Shown in pieces: positions 25,683-33,225 of a stretch of 33,225 nt of DNA. The position numbers were made by a program, and so were the translations under genes. Position 1 is the stretch's first letter. Each line of letters starts with the position of its first letter. This stretch comes from Sedimenticola sp. Lineage in GTDB: Bacteria; Pseudomonadota; Gammaproteobacteria; Chromatiales; Chromatiaceae. Below the pieces are notes generated by a model that did no database searches, was not told the DNA's origin, and saw only the letters and a list, made by a program, of their open reading frames with translations. The DNA lies in the NCBI GenBank assembly GCA_026985055.1, contig JALSQZ010000190.1, positions 1 through 33,225 on the forward strand. The letters run 5' to 3'.

Positions 25683-25856
25683 CCTCGCCAGAGGGTGCTC
25701 TGTCAGTGACAGGGTTAAACGGGAAGCCGGTGCAAGACCGGCACTGCCCCCGCAACGGTGATTGGGTATGGAAACGCCACAAGCCACTGCGATTTCTATC
25801 GTGGGAAGGCGGCATTTCCTGCAATCGAGCAACCCATCAGTCCGGAGACCGGCCTT
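25683..25856 (+). ncRNA. Cobalamin (adenosylcobalamin) riboswitch
   Basis: The conserved core is clear: GTTAAACGGGAAGCCGGTGC near 25714, CTGCCCCCGCAACGGTGA at 25744, GCCACTG at 25783-25789 and the B12 box AGTCCGGAGACCGGCC at 25839-25854. It lies 51 bp before the btuB ATG. A GGCGC (25873-25877)/GCGCC (25884-25888) hairpin between the aptamer and the start codon may be part of the expression platform. With B12 bound, btuB and probably the genes after it should be turned down. Confidence 0.97.
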
Positions 25857-25907
25857 CTGATCATTCCCATCCGGCGCGGGTGTGCGCCCCTGACATGGAA
25901 TATCACA

Positions 25908-27686
25908 ATGAAAAACCCTGTTCTTACTCTGATGCTTGCAGCCGCAGTGGGCATTGCCCATGCCGCGGATAATCTTGAACCCTACATCGTTACTGCCACC
26001 AGCTACCCGATTCCACTGGATGATGCCCTGGCGAGCATGGATGTCATTGATCGTGCAGAAATCGAGCGTTCCGCCGCCACGGACATTGCCGACCTGCTGA
26101 AATTCCACACCGGCATGGAAATCGGACGCAACGGCGGCCCCGGACAAGCCACGTCCCTGTTCATTCGCGGTACGGAAAGCGACCACAATCTGGTGATGAT
26201 CGATGGCGTGCCCATCAATTCCGGCAGCGTGGGCAGCGCCGCCCTGCAGCATATCGACCCGCAGAACATCGAACGCATCGAGATCTACAAGGGACCACGC
26301 TCCACTCTCTGGGGCTCCGGCGCCATTGGCGGCGTGGTCAATATCATCACGCGCAAGGCAGACAAGGAAAACATCCGCTTTGGCGCTTCCCTGGAAGGCG
26401 GCAGCAACAACAGCTGGCGAGGCAATGCACATCTAGGACATGCAGCAGACAATCACCGCCTGAGCGCCAGCCTCTCCTACCAGAAAACCGACGGCTTCCC
26501 ACCCCTGGCTTCCTCGAATATCGACCGAGGTTACGATAACACCAGCTTTGACCTGGCCGGCGGCATCGATATCGGCCGGCACAGTTTCAACGCCAGTCAC
26601 TGGCAGACCCAGGGAAACAACGAATACCTGGATTATTTCGGCAATCCACTGGATCAGGATTTTCTCAACAGCCGCTCCAGCCTGAGCTGGGACGTGGCAT
26701 TCACGGATGACTGGAACAGCACCCTGGAGCTGGCCCAGGTACGGGATCACATCGACCAGAACCAGAGCAGCGACTCGGTGCACACGGATCGCACCGAGCT
26801 GTCCTGGCGCAATCAGTTTTCCCTGGATCAGGATCAGTTGCTTCTGGGTGTCAAGAGCAGCAACGAGGATGTAACCCTGGACGGCGCCTTCTCTTCCTAT
26901 GACACGGACACGGATATCCTCGAACTCTGGGGCCAGTACGACCTGCTGCGCGGTGCTCACCATGCCATCATCGGCATCCGTTATCTGGATCACGAGGACG
27001 CGGGCAGCAAGTTCACCTGGAGCCTGAACTATGGCTATGACTTCGGCCAGGGCAGTCGCGCATGGGCCAGCGCCGCCACTGCCTTCCGCGTACCCAGCGC
27101 CAACGAGCGCTATGGCTTTGGCGGCAACCCGGATCTGGAAGCGGAAGAATCCATCTCCTATGAGCTGGGCCTGAAGCACCGCCTGGGCGAGCGTCATGAA
27201 CTGAGCGTCTCCGTGTACCGCAACGACATCGACAACATGATCCAATGGGTGCTGGTCACTCCCCCCTGGGAAGGCTACAACCAGAACGTGGCGCAAGTGC
27301 GCATCGATGGCCTGGAACTTGGCTATGACTACAGCGGCGACACCCTCGACCTGCATCTTGGCGGCAACTGGCAGGATCCCGAAGATCGCGACAGCGGAGA
27401 ACCTCTGCTTCGCCGCGCCAGACACAGCCTCAATGCCCATCTGACTTATATCTGGAACCAGTGGAGCCTTGGCGCCGATCTGCTCTATTCGGGCAAGCGC
27501 AAGGACTTTGGCGGCATCACCCTGGACAGCTATGCCCTGGTAAACCTGAATGCCAGCTACCGAGTGAACAGGAACTGGCAGCTCTTTGCCAAGCTGGAAA
27601 ACGCCTTTGACGAGGATTACCAGCTGGCCAGTGGTTACAACACCCAGGGCCGTGCCGGATTTCTGGGCATAAGATATACCCACTGA
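25908..27686 (+). CDS. btuB: TonB-dependent cobalamin receptor BtuB
   Basis: The 592-residue outer-membrane receptor imports vitamin B12 using energy from TonB. The ATG at 25908 gives a good signal peptide (MKNPVLTLMLAAAVGIAHA, residues 1-19), while earlier starts lie inside the riboswitch. A TonB-box-like sequence (YIVTATSY, about 26-33) leads into the plug domain, which has SLFIRGTESDHNLVMIDGVP and IERIEIYKGPRSTLWGSGAI. The 22-strand barrel fills the rest. The protein ends GFLGIRYTH; outer-membrane barrels usually end in Phe, so a terminal His is unusual. The upstream riboswitch and the downstream adenosyltransferase both support a cobalamin substrate. Confidence 0.93.
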   Translation: MKNPVLTLMLAAAVGIAHAADNLEPYIVTATSYPIPLDDALASMDVIDRAEIERSAATDIADLLKFHTGMEIGRNGGPGQATSLFIRGTESDHNLVMIDGVPINSGSVGSAALQHIDPQNIERIEIYKGPRSTLWGSGAIGGVVNIITRKADKENIRFGASLEGGSNNSWRGNAHLGHAADNHRLSASLSYQKTDGFPPLASSNIDRGYDNTSFDLAGGIDIGRHSFNASHWQTQGNNEYLDYFGNPLDQDFLNSRSSLSWDVAFTDDWNSTLELAQVRDHIDQNQSSDSVHTDRTELSWRNQFSLDQDQLLLGVKSSNEDVTLDGAFSSYDTDTDILELWGQYDLLRGAHHAIIGIRYLDHEDAGSKFTWSLNYGYDFGQGSRAWASAATAFRVPSANERYGFGGNPDLEAEESISYELGLKHRLGERHELSVSVYRNDIDNMIQWVLVTPPWEGYNQNVAQVRIDGLELGYDYSGDTLDLHLGGNWQDPEDRDSGEPLLRRARHSLNAHLTYIWNQWSLGADLLYSGKRKDFGGITLDSYALVNLNASYRVNRNWQLFAKLENAFDEDYQLASGYNTQGRAGFLGIRYTH

Positions 27687-27727
27687 GCATTACCAGCCCT
27701 GTAGATTCGCCGGCGTATAATGTGTGC

Positions 27728-28267
27728 ATGAACCGCCTGACGAAAATTACCACCCGCAGTGGCGATCAAGGCAAAACCGGCCTCGCCGACGGCAGCCGGG
27801 TAGACAAGGACAGCCTGCGCATCCAGGCGCTTGGAGATCTGGATGAACTCAATGCCGCCCTGGGATTGCTCGCCGTGGAAGCGGATGACGACCATTCTGC
27901 AGCGATTGCCGAAATCCAGCAACGCCTGTTCGATCTGGGCGGCGAACTGGCGCTGCCGGGCAGCACCGGCATCCATGAAAGGCATGTACAAAAACTGGAA
28001 CAACAGACCGAAACCATCAATGCGGAACTGCCGCCCCTGAAAGAGTTCGTTCTTCCCGGCGGCAACCGCGCCGCCGCCCAGGCGCACCTGGCCCGCGCCA
28101 TCTGTCGCCGCGCGGAACGCAGTCTGTGGGGACTTTCCCGAACAGAAGCGCTAAACTCCGAATCCCTGAAATTTCTCAACCGTCTGTCCGACCTGCTGTT
28201 CGTCATGGCACGGCAAATGACCCGGCGGGAAACAACAGATGAAGCAACCTGGAATCGAAAACCGTGA
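27728..28267 (+). CDS. pduO: PduO-type ATP:cob(I)alamin adenosyltransferase
   Basis: The 179-residue enzyme adds the adenosyl group to cob(I)alamin, making coenzyme B12. The N-terminal ATP-binding segment TRSGDQGKTGLADGSRV, ELNAALGLL near 40, RAICRRAERSLWGLSR near 125 and LNRLSDLLFVMARQ near 150 are family signatures. The ATG at 27728 is preferred over a GTG at 27722. The gene starts 41 bp after btuB, so import and activation of B12 are probably coexpressed. Its TGA overlaps the GTG start of the next gene (GTGA). Confidence 0.93.
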   Translation: MNRLTKITTRSGDQGKTGLADGSRVDKDSLRIQALGDLDELNAALGLLAVEADDDHSAAIAEIQQRLFDLGGELALPGSTGIHERHVQKLEQQTETINAELPPLKEFVLPGGNRAAAQAHLARAICRRAERSLWGLSRTEALNSESLKFLNRLSDLLFVMARQMTRRETTDEATWNRKP

Positions 28268-29025
28268 AACAACCCATTGTAATCATCGGCGTCGGGGAAA
28301 TGGGCGGCGTCTTCGCCCGGGGCTTTCTGCGCCTGGGACATCCCGTCTTTCCCGTAAACCGCGGACAAGATCTGCAACAGGCCGCCGCCGAACTGCCGGA
28401 GGCGAAAGCCGTACTCATCGCCGTAGGCGAGAAGGACCTGCCTGCGGTGCTGCAAAAACTGCCGGATGCCTGGAAAGACAAAACCATTCTGCTGCAAAAC
28501 GAACTGCTGCCCGCCGATTTTGCCCAACTGCCGAACGTGACCGTCATCTCCGTCTGGTTCGAGAAAAAACCCGGCATGGATTTCAAGGTCATCATCCCTT
28601 CTCCCTGTTTCGGCCCGCATTGTGCTCTGTTAAGCGACGCGCTGGCCACCCTGGACATTCCCCTGAAAATCCTAGATGACGAAGATCAGTTGCTGTTTGA
28701 ACTGGTGCTGAAAAACCTGTACATCCTCACCACCAATATCGCCGGACTCAAGACCGGCGGCAGCGTTGGCGAACTTTGGACCGAACATCGAGATGTCGCC
28801 CAGGCCGTGGCCAATGACATCATTCGCCTGCAGGAAAAACTTACCGGCCGAAGTTTCGACCGCGAGGCGCTCATTGCCGCGATGCTGAACGCCTTCCAAG
28901 GCGACCCGGAGCATAAATGCATGGGGCGCAGCGCCCCGGCGCGCCTGCAACGCGCCCTGGATCACGCAGAACAGCACGACCTGGATGTTCCCAGCCTGGC
29001 CCAGCTTGCCTCGGAGATGCATTGA
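28264..29025 (+). CDS. Uncharacterised Rossmann-fold NAD(P)-binding protein in the B12 operon
   Basis: The 253-residue protein starts with a GTG overlapping the pduO stop. It opens with a dinucleotide-binding motif, IVIIGVGEMGGVFARGFLRL, where GxGxxG is intact. VLIAVGEKDLPAVL and KTILLQNELLP follow as the next strands. The overall pattern resembles ApbA/PanE-like or 6-phosphogluconate-dehydrogenase-like oxidoreductases. The C-terminal helical half has FELVLKNLYILTTNIAGLKTG, where the Lys could be catalytic. I do not recognise a named family. Its position between the adenosyltransferase and slpA, with overlapping ends on both sides, suggests cotranscription under the B12 riboswitch. Confidence 0.75.
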   Translation: MKQPIVIIGVGEMGGVFARGFLRLGHPVFPVNRGQDLQQAAAELPEAKAVLIAVGEKDLPAVLQKLPDAWKDKTILLQNELLPADFAQLPNVTVISVWFEKKPGMDFKVIIPSPCFGPHCALLSDALATLDIPLKILDDEDQLLFELVLKNLYILTTNIAGLKTGGSVGELWTEHRDVAQAVANDIIRLQEKLTGRSFDREALIAAMLNAFQGDPEHKCMGRSAPARLQRALDHAEQHDLDVPSLAQLASEMH

Positions 29026-29483
29026 TGTCTCGCAGCGAAGCCATGCCTGGCAGTACCATCACCCTGCATTTCCGTCTTTCTCTTACCGATGGCACCGTTG
29101 CTTTCGACACGGAAAACGATCCCCTCACCTGCACCCTGGGCGACGGCACCCTGCTGCCCGGCCTGGAGCTGGCCCTGTACGGCCTGCGCCCCGATGACGA
29201 GCAGACCCTGACTCTCACACCGGAACAGGCCTGGGGCGAACGCCGTGATGAATTGCTGAAGGAAATGCCGCGCAGCGATTTTCCTCAAGATACGGAACTG
29301 GAAGCCGGGCAGATTCTGTCCTTCAGCCTGGCCGACGGAGAAGAAACCATGGGCACCCTGCTGGCCGTGGAAGACGACCGGGTACTGGTGGACTTCAACC
29401 ATCCTCTGAGTGGTCGGGAAGTGGTTTTCTACGCAAAGATGCTGGCGGTGGACAACAACAGGCTTGCACCGGCCGATCAATGA
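29025..29483 (+). CDS. slpA: SlpA-type FKBP peptidyl-prolyl cis-trans isomerase
   Basis: The 152-residue cytoplasmic FKBP resembles E. coli SlpA (149 residues). The FKBP domain opens with PGSTITLHFRLSLTDGTVAF and contains the SlpA/SlyD-type inserted flap (about 70-130; PEQAWGERRDELLKEMPRSD). It ends VVFYAKMLAV. SlpA isomerises peptidyl-prolyl bonds and acts as a chaperone; it lacks the His-rich metal tail of SlyD, as here. The start overlaps the previous stop as TGATG. Its stop is directly adjacent to that of the convergent araC gene, giving TGATCA with no spacer. Confidence 0.9.
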   Translation: MSRSEAMPGSTITLHFRLSLTDGTVAFDTENDPLTCTLGDGTLLPGLELALYGLRPDDEQTLTLTPEQAWGERRDELLKEMPRSDFPQDTELEAGQILSFSLADGEETMGTLLAVEDDRVLVDFNHPLSGREVVFYAKMLAVDNNRLAPADQ

Positions 29484-30398
29484 TCAGCTCATGCAGTTGG
29501 CCCGGTATTCGGATGCCACGCAACCATAGAAGGCCTTGAAGCGCCGACAGAAATGGCTCGGACTCTTGAAACCCAGATCATAGGCCACAGCGGTGATGGC
29601 TTCCCCATTGCGGATACGCTCGGCCGCGCGCTTGAGGCGCAGCTGTTGCTGCAACTCTACCGGTGAACAACCCACCTTCTCCTTGAATTCCACATACAGG
29701 CGACTGCGGCTCATGCCCGCATGACGGCAGAGCTGCTCGATGTCCAGAGGCTGAGACAGGGTGCTGTTGATCCAGTCCAGCGCGGCCACCAGCGCATTGG
29801 CTTCGGGATCGCGACTGCACCAGGTAAGAAGAAAATCCCGGGTTTTGTGCCGTAACAGTCGAATGATCAGCTCGCTGACATTCAAATCGACCAGCAGATC
29901 CCGATCCGGGTGGTTTTCCATGAACAGCTTGATGAGCCGGTTCAGGAGACGCTGGGTTTCGCTGTTGTGCCGGGTGTGAAGCACCGGGTTTCCGAACTGC
30001 CAGCTGTCCGCCAGCTCGGGCATGGCCAGGGAATCCATCAGGCGCTCACTCACCTGGCTCACTTTTTCCTGGGAGATCTCCACCGTAAGGCAGGTGGTGG
30101 GCGCATCCTTGCGCGCATCGGGAAAATCGATCTCCACCGACTCGCCAGGAGCAACGACAAAACTCTCGTGGGGGAGAAATATCGTCCCGGGCGCATCCGG
30201 CGCATCGTCAGGATGGTGCATGATCTTGCGTCCCGAAATCATGCCGCAAAACAGCAATTGATCCGCATCCAGGCGCACCCGCGTAGCCGCTTCATAGGTG
30301 TCGTAAATGCTCACCTCGGAACTGTCTCCGGCGAAACTCACCCTGTTTTCGATGAGCTTTCGCGGCACACGCAACTTGTCGAGTCTTTCCACAACCAT
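29484..30398 (-). CDS. AraC-family transcriptional regulator
   Basis: The 304-residue regulator has an N-terminal sensor-like domain (about 1-190) with no close relative that I recognise. The AraC/XylS DNA-binding domain is at about 205-304. The first HTH is LDIEQLCRHAGMSRSRLYVE, and the second is ITAVAYDLGFKSPSHFCRRF, with the usual linker between. It is divergent from the aldehyde dehydrogenase gene. A 21-bp-spaced direct repeat in the shared 182-bp region is its probable operator. The sensed signal could be an aldehyde or the alcohol it comes from; this is inferred from the neighbour only. Confidence 0.9.
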   Translation of the reverse strand: MVVERLDKLRVPRKLIENRVSFAGDSSEVSIYDTYEAATRVRLDADQLLFCGMISGRKIMHHPDDAPDAPGTIFLPHESFVVAPGESVEIDFPDARKDAPTTCLTVEISQEKVSQVSERLMDSLAMPELADSWQFGNPVLHTRHNSETQRLLNRLIKLFMENHPDRDLLVDLNVSELIIRLLRHKTRDFLLTWCSRDPEANALVAALDWINSTLSQPLDIEQLCRHAGMSRSRLYVEFKEKVGCSPVELQQQLRLKRAAERIRNGEAITAVAYDLGFKSPSHFCRRFKAFYGCVASEYRANCMS

Positions 30399-30437
30399 AA
30401 CCGGATTCTACACCAGCTACTGATACAGGATGAGTGC

Positions 30438-30469
30438 TTCTGGACGCTGGCGCAATCGTTCTGGACGCT
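30438..30469 (+). promoter_or_regulatory. Direct-repeat operator for the AraC-family regulator
   Basis: TTCTGGACGCT occurs at 30438-30448 and again at 30459-30469, a spacing of exactly 21 bp (two helical turns), with CAAT and CAAA further on in each unit. Tandem half-sites on one face of the helix just upstream of a weak -35 are typical of AraC-type activator sites. A TATAGA at 30503-30508 is a plausible -10 for the dehydrogenase gene. The -35 position 17 bp before it (30480-30485) is poor, consistent with a need for activation. Confidence 0.65.
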
Positions 30470-30580
30470 CAGTCAAATCCGGCAGCGAAAAAAAGCTTAG
30501 CGTATAGACACCTGAACACTCGCTGCCCGTAGTACGGCGGGCTGCCATCCCTATAGCTGACGATTCCCAGGAGAAAATAC

Positions 30581-32077
30581 ATGTCCAACAAGCAACCCGA
30601 ATTCAAGGAACAGTACGAAAACTTCATCGGCGGCGAATGGGTCGCCCCGGTAGAAGGAGAATACTTCGACAACAATTCGCCGGTAAACGGCCAGTTTTTG
30701 TGCCGGGTACCCCGCTCCGGTGCCAGGGATATCGAACTGGCGGTAGCCGCCGCCTGGAAAGCGGCAAAGGATTGGAATAAAAGTTCTGTCACCGAACGCA
30801 GCAATCTGTTGCTCAAAATCGCCGACACCATCGAAGCCAATCTGGAAAAAATCGCTCACGCGGAAACCTGGGACAATGGCAAGGCCATACGTGAAACCCT
30901 GGCAGCGGACATCCCCCTGACCATCGATCATTTTCGCTATTTCGCTGGCGTAATCCGTGGGGAAAGCGGCGAAGTATCCGATCTGGATGCTGCTACCGTC
31001 TCCATGGAAGTTCACGAACCCCTGGGCGTGGTCGGCCAGATCATCCCCTGGAATTTCCCCATTCTCATGGCCGCCTGGAAACTGGCCCCCGCCCTGGCCG
31101 CTGGCAACTGCGTGGTGCTCAAGCCCGCCGAGCAGACCCCCGCTTCCATCCTGGTGGTGATGGAACTGATTCAGGATCTGTTGCCTCCTGGCGTGGTCAA
31201 CGTGGTCAACGGCTTTGGTCCGGAGGCCGGCAAGCCCCTCGCTACCCATCCAGACATTCGCAAGGTGGCCTTTACCGGCGAAACCACCACCGGCCGTCTC
31301 ATCATGCAATATGCTTCCGAAAACATCATTCCCGTCACCCTGGAACTGGGAGGCAAATCCCCCAACATCTTCTTTGAGTCGGTCATGGCCGCCGACGACA
31401 ACTTCCTGGACAAAGCCATCGAAGGTCTGGTGCTGTTTGCCTTCAATCAGGGGGAAGTATGCACCTGCCCTTCCCGGGCGCTGATTCAGGAAAACATCTA
31501 TGACGATTTCATGGAGCGCTGCCTGAAACGCATCGATGCCATCAAGATGGGCGACACCCTGGACGCTGCGACCATGATGGGCGCCCAGGCTTCCAACGAC
31601 CAGTTCATGAAAATTCTCAACTACATCCAGATCGGCAAGGACGAAGGCGCCGAAGTACTCTGTGGCGGCGAAGCCTACAACAACGAAACCTACCCCGAGG
31701 GCTACTACATCAAACCCACTGTACTCAAGGGCCAGAACAGCATGCGCGTGTTCCAGGAAGAAATCTTCGGCCCGGTACTATGCGTGACCACCTTCAAGGA
31801 CGAAGCAGAAGCCCTGCAGATCGCCAACGACACCATGTATGGCCTGGGCGCCGGCGTCTGGACGCGTGACATTCATCAAATGCAGACCTTCACCCGTGGC
31901 ATCGAGGCCGGCCGTGTCTGGGCCAACTGCTATCATCTGTATCCCGCCCACGCTTCATTTGGCGGGCAGAAAAAATCCGGCATCGGCCGCGAGACACACA
32001 AGATGATGCTCGACCACTATCGCAAAACCAAGAACATTCTCATTTCCTACGACAAGAATCCGTTGGGATTCTTCTGA
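30581..32077 (+). CDS. NAD-dependent aldehyde dehydrogenase, ExaC/AldB-like
   Basis: The 498-residue enzyme oxidises an aldehyde, probably acetaldehyde or another short-chain aldehyde, to the acid. Visible motifs are [20 protein letters not shown] and [10 protein letters not shown] for NAD binding, the general base Glu in LELGGKSPN, the catalytic Cys in [15 protein letters not shown], and EEIFGPVL. The protein opens with [20 protein letters not shown] and ends [11 protein letters not shown], as in the ExaC/AcoD/AldB group. An AGGAG ribosome-binding site lies 8 bp before the ATG. A DUF779 gene follows, a frequent neighbour of this group. Control by the divergent AraC protein is likely. Confidence 0.94.
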   Translation: MSNKQPEFKEQYENFIGGEWVAPVEGEYFDNNSPVNGQFLCRVPRSGARDIELAVAAAWKAAKDWNKSSVTERSNLLLKIADTIEANLEKIAHAETWDNGKAIRETLAADIPLTIDHFRYFAGVIRGESGEVSDLDAATVSMEVHEPLGVVGQIIPWNFPILMAAWKLAPALAAGNCVVLKPAEQTPASILVVMELIQDLLPPGVVNVVNGFGPEAGKPLATHPDIRKVAFTGETTTGRLIMQYASENIIPVTLELGGKSPNIFFESVMAADDNFLDKAIEGLVLFAFNQGEVCTCPSRALIQENIYDDFMERCLKRIDAIKMGDTLDAATMMGAQASNDQFMKILNYIQIGKDEGAEVLCGGEAYNNETYPEGYYIKPTVLKGQNSMRVFQEEIFGPVLCVTTFKDEAEALQIANDTMYGLGAGVWTRDIHQMQTFTRGIEAGRVWANCYHLYPAHASFGGQKKSGIGRETHKMMLDHYRKTKNILISYDKNPLGFF

Positions 32078-32081
32078 TCAA

Positions 32082-32112
32082 GTCAGCCGTGCCGGGATAC
32101 GGCACGGCTGAC
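32082..32112 (+). repeat. Perfect 13-bp hairpin between aldehyde dehydrogenase and DUF779 genes
   Basis: GTCAGCCGTGCCG (32082-32094) and CGGCACGGCTGAC (32100-32112) pair perfectly around GGATA. No T-run follows, so it is not a standard intrinsic terminator. It may stabilise the upstream message, cause partial termination, or set the ratio of the two products. Confidence 0.85.
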
Positions 32113-32129
32113 CTCCATGGAGCGCCCCA

Positions 32130-32513
32130 ATGAGCGAAACAAATTATGCGGAACGAGTTGCTGTCACCGATGCAGCAGCAAAAGTCATAGATCAGCTGCG
32201 GGAAAAACATGGAGAACTCATGTTTCACCAAAGCGGCGGATGCTGTGATGGCTCCGCCCCCATGTGCTTTGCCATAGGTGATTTCATGGTGGGCTCCCGA
32301 GACGTCAAACTCGCCAGGATACAAGGCTGCGACTTCTACATGGCTGCCGACCAGTTTGAATTCTGGCAAAACACCCATCTCACCATCGATGTCACCGAAG
32401 GCCGCGGTGCCGGGTTTTCACTGGAAATTCCCCTGGGGCTGCGCTTTGTCACCGTATCCCGTCTATTCACAGATGACGAGCTGGAAAACCTGCGGCCGGT
32501 TGAGTATGGGTAG
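32130..32513 (+). CDS. DUF779 family protein
   Basis: The 127-residue protein belongs to DUF779, recognised from the Cys-rich segment MFHQSGGCCDGSAPMCF, RIQGCDFYM and the C-terminal FSLEIPLGLRFVTVSRLF. The Cys cluster suggests metal binding or redox chemistry. DUF779 genes commonly follow aldehyde dehydrogenases of the ExaC/AldB group, implying a role with that enzyme, but none is established. A GGAG ribosome-binding site precedes the ATG at 32130, and the gene lies 52 bp after the dehydrogenase, across the hairpin. Confidence 0.9.
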   Translation: MSETNYAERVAVTDAAAKVIDQLREKHGELMFHQSGGCCDGSAPMCFAIGDFMVGSRDVKLARIQGCDFYMAADQFEFWQNTHLTIDVTEGRGAGFSLEIPLGLRFVTVSRLFTDDELENLRPVEYG

Positions 32514-32652
32514 CCTGATTGGGCTTGCAAATCAGATGGCAATTCGCGCCTGGCTTACGAGTGGCCCCGTATCCTCTGGCGCTGCTGGCGGGATTGCAGA
32601 CTCTACAACCAGGCGGCGTATCTGATGGCGCCAAAAGCCAACGGTTCTCCGC

Positions 32653-33105
32653 TTGTTACAGAGCTTCGGCATGAAGGCGCATATTGGCGTAGATGCCGAT
32701 AGCGGCCTGGTGCACAGCACGATTTTCACTGCCGCCAAGGTAGCAGACAACCAGGTGCTGGAGGAGCTGTTGCACGGCGAAGAAGAATCGGTGCATGGTG
32801 ACAAAGCCTATACCACCAAGAAACACAACCTGCTGGCGAGCGACCCGAAGACCGGTCCGATCTGGTGTATGCCTTTTAACAAGGCTTCGGGGAAAGAGCT
32901 GCCGGCATGGAAGCGGGAACTCAACCGGCAGTTGTCCCGGCTGCGGGCAATCGTTGAGTTTCCTTTTCGGGTCATCAAGCGGCAATTCGGATTTACCAAG
33001 GTGCGCTATCGCGGTCTGTTCAAAAATGGCCAGGCGCTAACCACCAAGTTTGCCCTGGCGAATCTCTATATGGTTCGCCGACGATTGATGGCCGTGGCAG
33101 GATAG
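32653..33105 (+). pseudogene. IS5-family transposase, 5'-truncated
   Basis: The 150 residues visible match the C-terminal DDE domain of IS5-family transposases. GMKAHIGVDADSGLVHS carries the first Asp, SVHGDKAYTTKKH the second, and IVEFPFRVIKRQFGFTKVRYRG the Glu. The usual N-terminal half (about 150 residues or more) is absent. The conserved GMKAHIG is preceded by unrelated sequence, so the break lies near 32640-32660. The frame is intact from there to the stop. No clear terminal inverted repeat is visible in 33106-33225; the right end may lie in that stretch or beyond. The stretch 32514-32652 holds no gene I recognise. Confidence 0.8.
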
Positions 33106-33225
33106 TTGTGCCTGTTGCGCAGGTATCCGCCTGGAAATGGCGCAAAATCGGCCAATACGGGCTGAAATGGTGGCATTAGGATCATTTTTCGCCAAGTTTT
33201 TGATGGATGTTGAAGAAGTCACCAT
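33106..33225. other. Sequence downstream of the transposase remnant
   Basis: No gene, tRNA or clear repeat is seen. It may be the right end of the insertion sequence, but a matching left inverted repeat could not be found. Confidence 0.3.

Noticed and set aside
25758..25907. In-frame N-terminal extension of btuB by 50 residues
   Set aside because: It runs through the B12 riboswitch and hides the signal peptide that begins at the ATG at 25908.
1..33225. CRISPR array or phage structural genes
   Set aside because: No regularly spaced direct repeats and no capsid, tail or terminase-like proteins were seen.

Overview
The window looks like chromosomal DNA of a gammaproteobacterium. The evidence is a complete iscRSUA-hscBA-fdx-iscX operon preceded by cysE, a RelA-type (p)ppGpp synthetase with the EXDD motif, YadG/YadH-like ABC genes, an SlpA-type FKBP, and a tRNA-Ser(GGA) close to the enterobacterial sequence. 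An exported DsrE-family protein hints at a sulfur-oxidising lineage, but that is inference.

Positions 1-~6451 look like one end of an integrated mobile element. It carries a type I restriction-modification locus (hsdM and the first 38 codons of hsdS, running off the left edge), a small excisionase-like HTH gene, a TraI/MobH-type relaxase gene and a P4-type tyrosine integrase. The element ends against the 3' end of tRNA-Ser(GGA), a typical attachment site.

Positions 6543-17639 are core-like. They hold a methyltransferase, then a compact minus-strand operon (yadG-like ATPase, yadH-like permease, UMF1-type MFS protein, AsmA-family protein), an all-alpha dUTPase, relA, a dsrE-like gene and a DUF1015 gene.

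Positions 17709-24113 hold the Fe-S cluster assembly operon and cysE, which encodes serine acetyltransferase and so supplies the cysteine IscS uses. The isc promoter has a near-consensus type 1 IscR site laid over its -35 region, so feedback repression by the IscR cluster is expected.

Positions 24384-29483 hold an EAL-HDOD gene, then a cobalamin riboswitch leading into btuB, a PduO-type cobalamin adenosyltransferase, an uncharacterised Rossmann-fold protein and an SlpA-type FKBP. The last three genes overlap by 1-4 bases, so they are probably one B12-controlled transcript. Positions 29484-32513 hold a divergent AraC regulator and aldehyde dehydrogenase pair with a 21-bp-spaced direct repeat between them, followed by a DUF779 gene. 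The window closes in a 5'-truncated IS5-family transposase gene.

The most unusual signal is a dispersed intergenic repeat present three times (about 13407-13554 on +, 23211-23286 on -, 24175-24317 on -). The full copies are about 145 bp and fold into five consecutive hairpins. Several stems are kept by compensatory base changes between copies, which points to selection on a folded RNA or DNA structure. One copy abuts the relA stop codon, and the other two bracket cysE.
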